Shown here piece by piece: positions 36,336 through 49,479 of a DNA stretch of 64,000 bases. Made by a program: the position numbers and the translations under genes. This DNA comes from Panopea generosa (Eukaryota; Mollusca; Bivalvia; Adapedonta; Hiatellidae): positions 62,411,078 through 62,475,077 of the forward strand of contig CM055895.1 of the NCBI GenBank assembly GCA_029582155.1, written 5' to 3'. The notes under the pieces were generated by a model. It saw nothing but the letters and a program-made list of their open reading frames with translations, had not been told where the DNA came from and did no database searches. Within the stretch, counting starts at the first letter, position 1; every line of letters starts with the position of its first letter.

Positions 36336-36795
36336 GGACAGCTACCACCATTGCGTTTTCAATATACTAACATTATAACGTTTGACCTAATTGTCACTAT
36401 TTCTACCATTCGCGGACCAAAAAGTCCTAATCATATTAAAGCACTATCCTAGACTTAAATTAAATGTCCCAAAAATGGGGTCAAAAGTATCACTTTTTAC
36501 CACTTTTTGCCCCCTGAAGTTGGGTACCCCAACTTTAAGCAAGAAAAAAAACTAAATTTCACCAATTTTACTTTCCATACAGTTTCCTTAATAAAATGAA
36601 TTTAGTCAGTCACAGAAACATAATTTTATTGTTTGATTGGCACAAACATAATAAACTTATATTTCATTGTGATAATTTGCCAGTTTGACATTTTCATCCA
36701 ACCAGAAATAATCTTATTATAAAAATATATGCCCTGAACATCCCTATACATTTTTCAGCCAATCATAAAGCTCCTCTCAATGGTGGTAGCTGACC
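36336..36795. mobile_element. PIF/Harbinger-like MITE, 460 bp
   Basis: Terminal inverted repeats of 18 bases, ggacagctaccaccattg at 36336-36353 and its complement at 36778-36795 (one mismatch), are each bordered by TAA (36333-36335 and 36796-36798). A 3-bp TWA target duplication and G-rich TIR start are hallmarks of the PIF/Harbinger superfamily. There is no transposase; the interior is AT-rich, so it would need a transposase in trans. Confidence 0.8.
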
Positions 36796-36799
36796 TAAA

Positions 36800-37580
36800 C
36801 TGAAAACCAACGTTTGTTGAAACCGATGAGTTTCATCACTAGAATGAAATAGTCCGTATGAAACGTACATTATCATTAAACTATGCCCAGTCAAGAAGAG
36901 GCGTTTTTTTATGAAAACATGTCCTTTTTAAACGACGTAGGTCGTGGACCAATATCAAGTGAGCATGACATGGTAAATTCCAGAGTATTTAGTTCTTTTG
37001 CGGAATCTACCACTGATTGTTTTATCCATTACCAAAGGCAGGATAGCGTAGTGTATCGAAACCGTGGTACTTCCTCATGAAAATCGTGAAAACCCCAAAA
37101 GTACTTAGAGACACTTAGATAACCTGCCACAAGACCCACATGGGCATGCTGGCACATATTAAATGCAAATTGGGTAATAACTAAAACGTGTTACAAATTT
37201 AAATCAAAAGAGCTACAATACAGTTTTAATAAGTATGATATGGTATGTTTGATAGAAACTTGCGGAAATAATTTAGTCGACTTTTCGTATAAATAGAACT
37301 GAAGGAAGCCAAATACAAAACATACTAGCAAACTAGATTAGAACATAGAAGCAATAATCATGATACAGATAGTTGTGTTTTGGACTTATATAGTATTATG
37401 AACAGTATTTGGTCACCACTTTTTTTAAAATATTTGATTGATTTTAATCTCCAAGATAGTAAAAATTGCATATAAAGCATATGACATATATGAAAATAAA
37501 AGATAGTACAGTTACTGCGCTGAACTAAAATATAACTTTATATATAAAAAAAAAATACTAATAAAAATTGCAAAGCAGCT
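36800..37580. other. Noncoding AT-rich stretch
   Basis: One 65-codon ORF at 36883-37080 (starting MPSQEEAFFY) has a more gene-like composition than its neighbours but no domain I recognise and no visible splice partner. Nothing else is supported. Confidence 0.35.
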
Positions 37581-37589
37581 GCAAATAGT

Positions 37590-38530
37590 CAAACTATGGT
37601 ACAAGTTAGATCAAAATACAAAAGTGCAATCAATAAAACCTTATTTAAATACAGACATATTGAAACAAATAAACTCATTAATGCACGTTTTAAAAATGCT
37701 AGTTCTTATTTGAATATATTAGTTTTAACATATTTTATTTCGTATATTACACCAATACAATATATTTGTACAAAGTATTAAGAGAATCAGAACGAAAGAT
37801 TGGAAATACAGAATTTTGTTGCAAATATGGAATATGCTGAGAGGTAAGTGTGGTTTCAAAACAGGAAATATTACGTCAAATGTTTTCAAACAATATTTTA
37901 AAGCTGTTTATAATTCTAAGGACAAATTTGTCGTGTCAGATGATCATGTCATCATGTTAAATGATATATTTGAAAATAACGAGCTTGTGATTATGTTTTC
38001 TGAGCTTGATAATGACATCTCTGACAGTGAAATTACATTCGCTGTCAAACAACTTAAACATAACAAATGGATTGTTTAAATATAGATTTTATCATTTAGA
38101 TGTACTGAAGTATTTTTAAGAAGTTTTTCAATAGCGGATATCTTTCGAAAGCATGGTCATTTGGATAAATTATTCCGCTACGTAAAAAAGGTATTAATGA
38201 AGTAAAAAATTATAGAAGCATAACTTTGTTAAGTTCAACTGGAAAACTTGTTTACAAGTATTTTAAATGATTGGACAGAGATATACGTCGTATATATAGA
38301 GAGATGCTTAATCAGGAGGTCTCAAGCACGTCTACTGTTAACAATGTCTTTATTTTGAATAATTAAATAAATACAGTTTTAAATTCTGGCCAATATGTTG
38401 CTATGCACTAATGAAAACTTTACATCGACTTCAAAAGTATCTCTTTTGCTGATAAATATATACTCAGGGATCAAAATATTTTCGTTAAAGCTTCATGGCT
38501 ATATCAATGTTTCTGTGTAAAATACTGGAA
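37590..38530 (+). mobile_element. Decayed LINE fragment, second family: linker and N-terminal reverse transcriptase
   Basis: The frame at 37596-37781 begins VRSKYKSAINK, a typical basic linker. The frame at 37816-38079 has NMLRGKCGFKTGNI and then LDNDISDSEITFAVKQLKHNK, the 'L...IS..EI..A...LK..K' block that opens LINE reverse transcriptases. Near 38178-38260 another frame reads IPLRKKGINEVKNYRSITLL followed by SSTGKL, the RT 'NYR.ITLL' motif, and near 38424 YIDFKSISFAD looks like a worn motif A. The YWK/ITLL wording differs from the LINE at 26-30 kb, so this is another family. Several stops and frame changes; inactive. Confidence 0.8.
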
Positions 38531-39169
38531 AAAAATCAGACATCATATAAAATTTTTTCTGATCAATTAAGAAGGGTCAAAATGGAAATTCCAGAACAAT
38601 GGAAATGATCATGCAACATTTATTAAGACATCAAGTGCTGACTAAGTGCAATAATTGATTCTATTTAAAACGCCAGCAACCAGTGTGGGCTCTGTTTTTA
38701 CAAATGCATTCCTGAATACGTCATACATGTGAACTTACGAAACGCTAAATGAGCGTGTTTAGAATACGTTACCAATCCAACATTGTAAATGACATCGTGC
38801 GCATAACAGCTCGGTGGCGCGCTGTTGGAATCTGACCAATCTATGGCCGACGAGCACGAATTGGAACAAGGTTTTTTCTCAAACGGCCTATGATCGTCTG
38901 TGCGTGAACATTGTAACGCCAAGGAGTACGTGTTGCAGGTAAGGAACAATTTCGTAGGTGAATCGACGTAATAGCGTGATGAGTTCGTAACGATTTCTCT
39001 CAGTTTCAGAAAGATGTAGCATTGCTAAATAAAAGTACTTTTTAAAACAAATTTAAGTTTTATCCGCGCTAAGCAACAAATGATTACTTTTCGGTGTAAG
39101 TGAAAAACCTGTAAAGGAAAAACCGGATGTTGCGTACGTGCAAAGTAAGTAAAAGGAAAACGTTTTTTT
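38531..39169. other. Unrecognised insert between the two parts of the second LINE
   Basis: GC content is higher than around it (about 38740-38960). No clear ORF homology. It may be a worn LINE core or a later insertion. Confidence 0.3.
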
Positions 39170-39412
39170 GTGCTCCGACACATGAATACCTTGAACATTT
39201 TTAAAAGAAATTGCATCATGATTATCTGCAATTTAATACTGATAGCCATGTATAAACCATTTCTGAACATGTATGTTGATAAAAGAGTTATTCAGATATA
39301 TAAAATGCAAAGTTTTTATTTTGGGTCAGTGTACTATAATATACTTGAAGACGAGTTTCATTTTATCATACGTTGTCCTTTGTTTGTTGTTTTTCGCAAA
39401 ATATAATAAAAA
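39170..39412 (+). mobile_element. C-terminal end of the second LINE
   Basis: The 78-codon frame ends EDEFHFIIRCPLFVVFRKI, matching the '(E)DE.HF...CP.Y..LR' block at the C-terminus of many molluscan LINE polyproteins. It lies about 640 bp downstream of the reverse-transcriptase remnants with unrecognised sequence between, where the catalytic core is missing or unreadable. Confidence 0.7.
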
Positions 39413-40264
39413 TATATCAGTTAAAGACAAATTATGCTAAAACTATTGTTACTATAAAAAACTGAAAACAAGAGAGGTCTCTCGGTTAGTTTTGCAAAAA
39501 AACTTTAAAAAAAAGATTATACAATATTTTTCCTTAACCGAAATCCAAATCACATAGAAATGTAAAATTAAATCATGTGTTATTTATACCTTTCTTAATA
39601 ACAAAACATACTGTGGAACATAAAATGGGGATATCGAATATTATTATGTTTAAATCCCCGATTTATTCAATACATGTTTATATACAAGTTATATTTAGCT
39701 TGACAAATATATGTTGTACCAAATTAACCTGACGCGAAAGCGGCTGGCCATTCGGTGTTGTTTGTCCAAGTAAATACCTTGATACCATTAGTTTGTCTTA
39801 GGGAAATTGCGACGTAGCAACCAATATACACGGCTGATTGGATTATCGACTTGTTTTATTGACAGCTCGCATCAGGTCAGTTGTATTGTAAAATACTCTG
39901 TGTAAAATGCTTAATGTCAGATTGTTATGTAATTATGTAAGAACAGTTTGATCCTCTGTCATTAAATAGATAAAAATGTCAAAAGTTTCTTCAATTGATT
40001 ACATAAACATGTGTTAAATTAATGTACTCATCATTACAAATGATAAGCAAAATATGATTCTTAACGTAACTTATATTTCCAATAATTCCATATAACAAAC
40101 GTTCATATACTAAGCACAAATACGATAAAACAATGGAATAAAACAATTAAAGGAATTTTCAAATGTATGCTTAAAATTGATTGATGATGAAGATGAACAC
40201 GCTGCAAAACCGTAAAGAGTTATTGTGTTTCCTTTGTTAAGTATGGACCTAAAAAATTAATGAG
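39413..40264. other. Noncoding stretch with a possible small TIR element
   Basis: At 39729-39876 the ends 'acctgacgcgaaagc' and 'gctcgcatcaggt' are inverted with one gap and one mismatch, giving a possible 148-bp MITE. No target duplication is clear, so this is weak. Confidence 0.3.
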
Positions 40265-40400
40265 TGAAAATATGTAAAAAACGTCTTGAAAACTTCACAA
40301 CTCATCAAATAGATTTTGCAATCAGCAGCTGCCATGTCAATGCAGGTGATTAGCGAGACATAAACGCTTCATCATTTACCAGACTGCGTTTTGTAATTAT
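40265..40400. repeat. Old duplicated segment E3 (copies at 44345-44460 and 51475-51600)
   Basis: Here 'catcaaatagattttgcaat', 'cagctgcc.tg.caatgcag' and 'gtgattagcg' correspond to 'atcaaatac', 'cggctgctgtgccaatacag' and 'atgattagcg' at 44395-44440, and to 'catcaaatactattttggca' with 'ggctgcttaatacaggt' at 51480-51575. Confidence 0.5.
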
Positions 40401-41734
40401 AGTTCAAGCGAAGAAGGAGAGCTATCGCTTATATAACTACATGCTAAGCTTGTTTTAAAACACCAATCTACTATTTTGTAAAATAGAACTACAATTATAA
40501 AAGAATATCACCTGACTATAGAACAGGACAACTCACTAATTGTTTTATAATTCAAACTCGATAAAAATAAAAGAAAATCATAAGGAACAACTGTGTATTA
40601 AATTTGCATGTATAGTATTTGTAAAATATATGTAACTTAGCTGTGATAATAACTTTTCATTTTTTGATAAAGACCATATTGCCAAACATTGAATAATGAG
40701 TACTAATTTGAATTTATGTTATATATTTACTTCCCTGGGGAAGATTGTTAAATGGAAATAGAAATAATAAGTTACAGCAATACATATTTATAGCAATATA
40801 ACATATAACACACAAATATCATGCCCGTTACAGAATTACAATTAATCATAAGTGATCAACAATTTTATAAATGACACATTTTGAAATAAGAGGAATATCT
40901 AAATTGTATTCGTCTTTACTACCAAAATAAAGATAAAAGGAAAATTTCACTGTATTATGAGATCAAAACATGCATAAGGAACTGCAGTAACTACATGATG
41001 ATATTTCTATTGAAACTATAAGAGAAAAGAGAGAACATAACGAAAAAATAAGATGAAAAGATCAAAAGCAAAATAGATTGAAGAAGGTGAAAATGGCATT
41101 AAATACGTCTGATATCAGGAACAGAAACTTCTAGTCAAAAGAGATAGCGTAATGTCAAACAGTGGGATTAAAACACAGCACATCTTAAATATAAGGTAAT
41201 TAAGATATATAAATAATATAAATAGGCGGAATAGAATTTCTAATATCTAAATATGCAGTTAACACCTGTCTAGTCATTGATGTTTCTGAAGAAAATCTTT
41301 GCTAAAGCCCTCTAAAGTTTTAATAGTTTAGGCTGGAATTCTGTCTTTAGCATCAATGCAGATAACACTATAGCTGTAAAGTATGGAAGAACGAAAGGAT
41401 ATATCTCCACTGAAAACTTATCATATGCTGAGTTCACAGTATAATTTATCATATTTCCAGTAGACTTTGATATTGAAAAGTATTACATTGAAATATCAAG
41501 ACAGAATTTGATCGAATAATTGCTATTAAAATCATTTTTAAAAATGGTTTATAGTTTTATTGAAACAGATAAACAATGTAGCAGTAATAAAATGTTTAAC
41601 CTTTTCTATAGTTACAGACATTTATCTCCCAGACCCTAACAGAGAAATGATTAAAGATTAACATAATGCTACATATTTATTTGATAGTTATCCCAACAGA
41701 ATCTTATATTATGTTAAGAAATGGGAGTGTCTTT
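40401..41734. other. Gene-free AT-rich stretch
   Basis: No ORF of note on either strand; many poly-purine patches. Nothing supportable. Confidence 0.45.
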
Positions 41735-41830
41735 CCTGGCCGAGTGGTCTAAGGCGCAAACGTCTAGCAACCAATTATCTCTCACCACTGATGTCGCATG
41801 GGTTCCAATCTTGCTTCAGGATATGCCATA
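41735..41830 (+). mobile_element. tRNA-like SINE head fragment
   Basis: An A-box-like 'ctggccgagtggtctaaggc' (Leu/Ser tRNA style) is followed 60 bases later by a B-box-like 'gggttccaatc', and the phrase 'tctctcaccactga' also seen in SINE family 1. The flanks do not pair as an acceptor stem, so it is not a working tRNA gene. Confidence 0.6.
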
Positions 41831-44090
41831 TACTAACAGTCATGCATTGAAATTGAGGTTACACCCGATCAAAACGGGGAACAAGTAAACTTTTTAATTT
41901 TAAAGGGCACGAGTAGTTTTGTAGACTATATTCTTATCTAAACGAAAAGTTTCTTTGAGTGTAAGTGTTTGCTTGTCATCTTTATTTAGAAGGAAACCAT
42001 TACAATTTGGAAAAAAAACAACAATTAACATGAATTAAAAAAAATATTTTGCCATTTTTGCATTTAAACTTTACTTGTAAACCACGATAGATATAACAGG
42101 TAATGGTATTAGCCGATCGTGCTAAGAGGAATGTAATAAATACATGACAAATTAATATAAATATCATGCTCTGTTCAAAGCCAAAACACATATCATCATA
42201 TCTATAATCGTAATGAATTAAGAACAAATATTGGTAAACAAATTATGATTCGGTTGATAGTATTACTGCACTAATATATGCGTTACAATAAAGATCGATT
42301 AAACAATACAATAAGGTTTATCTATACATAATGAAAAACCAGGTCTCGAAGCCCTAATATAGACTTTTTAAAATTCATTTATTTTATTAATGAATATTTT
42401 TTTTTTCAGTAAATGAAATAAAACATGTAAATATATTTACCTAAATGGCTTAAAATGTAGAGAAACTCAATACTATATCGGTATATGTACACATTGATGA
42501 GATTGTTTTAAGCGAAAAACGTAAAATTGAAACTGAAAAATTAATATTTATACATTCTAAAAGAATAAGATATAATAAAAATAAAACAACATGACATTTT
42601 GCAGAAAAAACAGGGTTTGGTTCCATTGAAGTATACAGTGCTGATTATATGTTGACTTATTTGTTTAGGAGGTGGGGTGGGATGGAAGATAGTGAACCGT
42701 ATTTGTACATAGTTCATAACTGATGTGATATTTTTAGTGTAACTACGATCCAATTCGAAAATAAAGATGTTCTTTGTTAGTGACACAGCAACTTGTAATG
42801 TATTTTAACAGACTGAAGAAAAGAACAGAACAGGCCAGATGTTTATTCAGTATATTTTGAACATATACAGTTCATGGTTATTTACAAAAACAATACAATA
42901 CATGCAGGCAGCAATACGAGAGCGAACATAATTATGATTCATAGATGAACAATTTTATGTCAGAAATTTTGCCAATTACCTGCAGAAGGGCGATGCTTTT
43001 ACTTAGATTCCTTCTATTTCTCAACCTTGGAACTGGATCAAATAATCATTAAAAAAACTATTTAACTAAATCTTGACTTTATGTCCAATATTTGTTTCGA
43101 ATATCTAAATACATTAATCTGAAAATATTGAGCGTTAACGTTAACCAAGTAACTCCTTTCCTATAAATCAATGGAAATGGCTCAAGTTAGTTACAATCAC
43201 ATAGCAATTGTTTATATTTGTATACATACTCTGTTGAAAAGTAAGAAAGTATACGACGATCAAAGGTAAATTATGTTGACTGCACACAATTTGTTGGAGA
43301 AATGTCATTGCAGTTTGAACGTTTTTCTCTACCTAAATAATCAAATTTCATATATATAGTATAATAATATATAATATATGTTTACTTATTAATTGTCTTA
43401 ATACAGTTTATGTTATTTAAGTTATATGTTGAATTAATGCGTAATGAGAGTGTTATATACACCTTACAAATAAGATGTACATTAAAAACAATCGCAATAA
43501 ATTGATACAATTTTTGTTCCATTTTTGCATATATCTCCACTGACAACTATAAATATATATAACATAAATAACAAGATACTTGCTTTAGATGATACAGATG
43601 CATTTAAATTATTACGTTTTATTATTAAAATATGCAATTATGTTAAGTATATATATATAAAATGTTAAAAAAACACACCAAGCGAACATACATTAAACGG
43701 ACATTCTTCTGAGATTATTTCTGAATAATGTTTATAGATATAATGTACAGATAAAACATCTGAATATATTTTTGCATACACTGATATTGTATTGAGGTTT
43801 GGTAACCAGTGTTTATATTAGGGTTAGCCAATTTTTAATATTTATTTCTTCCGTTCTGACGTATATTGTGTCGTAAAACGAAGTGATAGTTAAATTTGAC
43901 TAAAACATTATATAACCGTCGCAATTTGTTTTAAAGCTATGTACTCATTATAAATACGACCTTAAATTACTTTAGATTGCAATTTACGTTTACATCAATC
44001 CAGTACAAGTCTTGTCAAAAACAAATACGGCCCATCGTAAATGCGGTAAACGATTCAATGTCGAAAGTTTAGAATTGATTAGTTTATACT
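41831..44090. other. Gene-free AT-rich stretch
   Basis: ORFs at 42000-42227 and 42541-42786 have no domains. A 24-base segment at about 43773 ('tacactgatattgtattga') is nearly repeated at 52386, hinting at another old duplication. Confidence 0.4.
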
Positions 44091-44094
44091 AATC

Positions 44095-44278
44095 TATTTT
44101 AGCTCGATTGCGATGAAAGCTCAGAGCTTATATGAACCACCTCGAGTCCGCTTCCTAGGCGTACCAATACTGAGTGTTGTTTTGTGAAAAACATCAGGTC
44201 GAACTTGGTATCGAACCCTCAACCTCTGGCGTGAGCGGCCAACACTATATCCATTAGACTACTGCCCGAATTGATTGA
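44095..44278 (-). mobile_element. tRNA-derived SINE, family 2
   Basis: On the minus strand the head reads 'cagtagtctaatggatatag', a promoter-like A box, then 'gagggttcgatacc' as B box, followed by a body with 'acaacactcagtattgg' and 'gactcgaggtggttcatata' and an end 'agctttcatcgcaatcg'. Copies at 55565-55685 and 63742-63925 share the body in the same orientation. Confidence 0.8.
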
Positions 44279-44344
44279 TTGGTTAAAAACTATAGGAAAA
44301 CAATAAAAAAAACTATGAATACACCAATGCGTCGTATATGTTAC

Positions 44345-44460
44345 CAGACACAACTTTTAATAAAAAACTTGTAAAAACTTAGTAATTAATCAAATACTTC
44401 ACACAGGTAGCGGCTGCTGTGCCAATACAGATGATTAGCGGAACGTAAAGGTTTTGTGGT
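44345..44460. repeat. Old duplicated segment E3 (second copy)
   Basis: See the copy at 40265-40400; it begins shortly right of the SINE and shares 'aaaaaact.g.aaaact' before the main match. Confidence 0.5.
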
Positions 44461-44628
44461 TGCTGCAAAGAATCAGCACGTGCTTTAGCCTCAGTGTTGT
44501 TTTTATTTGTTTCCGTTATGTGCTTGTAGGGGTAATTTTAATTAGGTTTTGATGTAAAGATCATCTAATCGACGTCGGAGAGCTGTCAATTGTGCAATTT
44601 AATACGTAAACATTGAAATATATAGCTG

Positions 44629-44930
44629 GAACATATCACGAAATACCCAGTAGTTACACTGTCTTGTCATTGAACATACCATGAAATACCTAGTAGTTAC
44701 ACTGTCTTGTCATTGAACATACCATGAAATACCCAGTAGTTACACTGTCTTGTCATTGAACATACCATGAAATACCCAGTAGTTACACTGTCTTGTCATT
44801 GAACATACCATGGAATACCCAGTAGTTACACTGTCTTGTCATTAAACATACCATGGAATGCCTAGTAGTTACACTGTCTTGACATTGAACGAACCATGAT
44901 ATACCAAGTAGTTACACTGTCTTGACATTT
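44629..44930. repeat. 43-bp tandem repeat, 7 copies
   Basis: Unit: 'aacataccatgaaataccca' then 'gtagttacactgtcttgtca' and ttg. Copies 1-5 are nearly identical; the last two have accumulated changes. Confidence 0.97.
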
Positions 44931-47150
44931 GGTTTGATTGATTAACACTATCGTAATATCAAAGATTATTTTTTCTTGTATATTTTGTTTAAATGAGCAA
45001 TAATTGGATAATGAAATTAATTCAAAACACATCAATGTTAGAAAATACGATCATGATAGAAAGATATAAACGAGTTCACTTGCGGATTATGAACAGGGCA
45101 TAAAACAAAGCTGCTAAAGTAAAACATTGGATCAGGTTATACATTGAACTAGTTTGCGCTAAAGTGTATGTAATTATACACAGGCATGTTTTAAATCGTT
45201 TAAGTTAACCAGGCGGCAATATGGATAAACACATATATATTGAAAATGAAGAACGAAAATGAGTGGAAAAATAAAATCGAACGAAACGACAATGTATGTG
45301 AAAAAATGAAAACATAGTGACAAGAATGTGTTTTAATTTATTTAGGTCTCCATTATTAAAAAAATAACTTACTTGCATAACAGTTTAAATTATATCCAAC
45401 ATATTTACAGTGAATGCAAAAACAAATAAGGATACTATAAACATATAGAAGAAATGAAACAGGGATTATTGCCAACCTTGCAGTGATCCGTAACAAAACT
45501 GCCACTGGACGGAAGAATAGCTAAAACAATATGTATTTGTACATCCAACCTTACTGATGTAAATGGTGGACCAAATAATATATTCAGGTACATATATACA
45601 TGCATAATATCGACACAAGATATGTCGATATGTCAAGGCCATAAAAGGCTTCTTTATTTTAAAAGCAATTCTAACAATTATACAACAATGGACCCAGTTT
45701 TGTAATTATATGCATAGCTGTCTAATGCAAAGTCATTGTATTGGTTTTAAAGTTAAACATCTAGCGAGGTCAAGGTCACCAAAATGATTGCAGCATGGTT
45801 GTAATGAGACTAAAAACGTTGTTATTTATCCTTAGAGGTCATGGTCAAGGCCACTTGACAAAAACTCATGGTTTTGAGTAATACTGCTCGTGAGACAAAT
45901 ACAGACCAAATTTGATAACTCTTTCTGAGAAATGGAACTTAATGCAAATAATAAGACCATGTACATTAATAGTTGATGTGAGTGAGAACCCATTTTCTTT
46001 TGTTTTGCAAAAAAGAATTATGTATAGATCTACTAACTTTGAAAAGCTCAGTCACATTGCATTTTAATCTTGAGTTTTTTTATATTTGAACAAGAATCTA
46101 AACCAGTGGGTCCAAACAATCGCATTCCTGGTTTTGATGGCTTCGATGCTGACTTTTTCAGGGTAACTTGAGACAGTTAGGGCATATTGTAGTAAGTAAC
46201 GAGGATGAATTATGGATGTGTTAATGAGACTTACCAGTAACACAAAGGGTTTCAGGACAACAAACCAGGCCAATTCTAAAAAACTAGTTTCATCGCTTAG
46301 TGTTGTCTAAAGAGTTGCCTCATATGCTATCGGGTTATAATCTCTATTAGATATATTTGTTCATAAATATAAGACAATATTCATGTCAGGGCGGTATATG
46401 AGAATATTACAAGAGAGTTAAACAATATTCCTAGCCTTAAACTGTTTGATGAATTTTATAAAAGTATTTGATTACATATCCTGGTATTTAATTATTAAAT
46501 TAATTACTTTATTTTGTTTGAGGTAATCCATTGTTTCAGGTTTTAATGATTTATACAGAAATCCGAGACTGGTAATTAATATCATGGATGCAATTAGTCG
46601 GATCAGGAGGCTGTCAAGTGTATCATATTCATATCATGTGCTGGGGTCTTGGCTTCCGAATAAAGGAATAATAAAAGTAATAAAGGAATACAAGCAATGG
46701 ATATAGACAGATACTTTATCGCAATATACTGACAATTTACCATAGTATTAGATAGTATTAAACGTGCTTAATTAAATGTTATCTTCGTTTTTATAACATC
46801 TTGCTGTATACAGGCCTAAACCGTATTTAAGTAATCACGAATAGTGTGTGAAGTAAAAACCTAGAAGTTACTCAATACAAACGAGAAGGAGGTTCGCTTA
46901 GGGTATAACTAATGTTAAACCATTGGGAATTTAGTTTTATACTAATTCATAAAAAATAAATAATATCAACTACACTGATACTATCAGAAAATTACAAAAC
47001 TTAATAACACAATGGAAGCTTGAAAAAAATACAGACTGAGTAATAGTCATTGCTTTTATCAATTTTTAATTATGTATTTATCACAATACTTTATCAGAAA
47101 TATTACATAGTCGAGAAGAAAGTTTTAAAACATGTATATGTTTTTCTAAA
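44931..47150. other. Gene-free stretch with a dispersed 'aaggtcaaggtcacc' repeat
   Basis: About 45740-45960 holds 'gcgaggtcaaggtcaccaaa', 'gtcatggtcaaggccacttg' and 'ccaaatttgataactcttt', a sort of dispersed repeat common in bivalves. The ORF at 46064-46273 has no domain. Confidence 0.45.
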
Positions 47151-47159
47151 CTGGAGTGT

Positions 47160-47375
47160 AACGTTAATGTACAATGAATAATAGGAACAAAACGTCAATG
47201 TTATACTCATAGAAGTAAAGGCTGATGTGGAAACGATAAACAAACCGAATGAAAAAAGTGTAATGAAGATATAATTGAATCTCGTTTCTGTCATGACACG
47301 TTTTATGAAAACACATTCGTTTCAATAATGCATTTCCTATGTTGTAATGGCAACTGTGGTAGTAACACGTTAAAA
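47160..47375. repeat. Probable fourth copy of block b
   Basis: The phrase 'aatgcatttcctatgttgta' plus 'atggcaactgtggtagtaa' corresponds to 'agtgcatttccttcgttgcc' plus 'ttggcaactacagtttaa' at 12225-12262; upstream similarity is weak. Confidence 0.45.
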
Positions 47376-47769
47376 TGTGTCTGTGCTCTCAGCACAACAA
47401 AAAGAAACAGCTGTGTTTAAATGGATACACAGCATGCAAAGAACCAAGCGTTCTCAACATCTGCATAATCATTTTATACGTAGAATAACCATGCTAAATA
47501 AAACGCATGAACGGCCAGAAACAGAACGTCACTGGGACCCTTTAACCTTGTTACATATAAGAATAACATTTGATGTATGATCATTTTGAAACACAAAACG
47601 GTTCTAAAAAAGTACAATAAAGTATACACGGTTTTATAAAGATTATTCATAAGATATTACAAAATAGGCATCACCCCTCAAATAATCCAGGTATAGGCTT
47701 GAGCAGCATTATTTTTTACCCCTTCCCCCCTAAATAAAAATTAATAAATGGAGTGGCATATAGTAATCA

Positions 47770-49190
47770 CAGTGTCTGTCCGTCCATTCTTTCGATATTT
47801 CGTGTCCGGCCTGTAACTTTGTCATGCAGAGATTGATTTTATTAATGCTTGCTAGAAAATGATCTACATAACATAATGACGTGTCGCGTGTAACATCTAT
47901 ACTCCATCTTTAAAGGTCAATGTCATATTTTAACTTTGTTTCACAACACTCTCAGTCTGTTTGAGAGTTCGTGCCCTAACTTTATCACCTATGGATAAAT
48001 TTCAAAAACGCTTGACTCAATTCATCAGCATGACACAGCGACATGTCGCAGGTAAGTTCCATACCCGTACCTCAAAGGTTAATGTCACACTTTCAGTTTG
48101 TTTGGCAACACTGAATCTGTGAGAGACTTCGTATCCGGACTGTAACTTTATCACGCACAGATGGATTTTATAAATACTTGTTCCAAATGATCAACATAAC
48201 ATGTTGAAATGTCACACTTTTACTTTGTTTGACAACACTTTCAGTCTGTTTGAGAGTTCGTGTCTGATCTGTTACTTTCTTACCTATGGATACATTTCAA
48301 TAACACTTAACTCAATTTATGACAACACTTTCAGTCTGTTTGAGAGTTCGTGTCTGGTCGGTTACTGGATAAATTTCATAAACACTCAATTTATCAACAT
48401 TACATGACGACATGTCGCACGTAAGGTCACACTTTCAATTTGTTTGACGAACACTTTGAATCTGTGTGAAATTTTGTGTCCGGCCTGTAACTTTGTCATG
48501 CACAAATGGATTTATAAATACTTGCTACAAATGATCAACATAACATGATGAAGTGTCACGCCTAACACCCAAACTCACACTTCAAAGGTTAAGGTTACAC
48601 CTATACTTTGTTTGGCAACACTTTCAGTCTGTTTGAGAGTTTGTGACCGGTCTGCACCTTTGTCATACATGGATGGATTTCAAAACATTTGGCTTAGTAG
48701 ATCAACATTACATGATGAAGGCTAGCGTGTAAGACCAAGATCTTTTCCTCAACTGTCAAGGTCGCACTTTCAATTTGTTTGATATTTCGTGTCTAGTCTG
48801 TAGCTTTGTCTTCAATGGAGGGATTTAACTTGGCTCAATTAATCAAGATGACATGACGATGTGTCGCACGTAAGACCCAGACCCGTATCTCAAAGGTCAA
48901 GGTCACATTTTGAGTTTGTTTAACCACATTTTGAGTCTTTTATAGATTTCCGATCTGTAACTTTGTTATACATATATGGATTTCAAAATCAGCATTACAT
49001 GATGACGCGTTGCGCCTAAGAACCAGAACCTTACCTCAAAGGTCAAGGTCACACTTTCAGTTTGTTTGATATTTCATGACTGGTACATGTAAGTAACTTT
49101 GTTTTACATGGAGTGATTTTAAAAATCTTGACACAAGTGATCAACATGTCATCATGATGTATCACCTGCATTTTGTTTATAGTAAAGTCA
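47770..49190. repeat. Degenerate ~130-180-bp tandem array (bivalve 'gtcaaggtcacactttcag' type)
   Basis: Around nine worn units built from 'cacactttcagtttgtttga', 'gagagttcgtgtccgg.ctgt', 'aactttgtcatgcatggatg', 'aatgatcaacataacatgat' and 'gacgtgtcgcacgtaagacc' then 'ctcaaaggtcaaggt'. Units vary in length through internal deletion. From memory this unit is widespread in bivalve genomes. Confidence 0.85.
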
Positions 49191-49479
49191 CCAGTTTTGT
49201 TAAGAATAACATGGATTTATTAAAGATATAAATACTCTTTACTGTTTTGTGCTTTGAAAGCTGATTTGCCCGTTTGGTATATCGTGAGAGATTACAATTA
49301 TTCTAATTTTCTACAAAATTCGAAAGGCAGTGATTATTTGAAGTTAAAAAATAGTTTCGATTGGACTTAGAAAAGATTTTCCTTGTTTGCCAATATTATA
49401 TCATCTAAATAACGTTATTTTTCAAATTTAATAGAATGTAACATAATATTGATCTATTATCTGCGTGTCATGTGTTACA

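Noticed and set aside
39729-39876. 148-bp MITE
   Set aside because: Inverted ends are only about 13 bases with a gap and no target duplication; kept as a weak note in the spacer entry.
41735-41830. Functional tRNA-Leu or tRNA-Ser gene
   Set aside because: A and B boxes are present but acceptor and anticodon stems do not pair and the B box is worn; better read as a SINE head.
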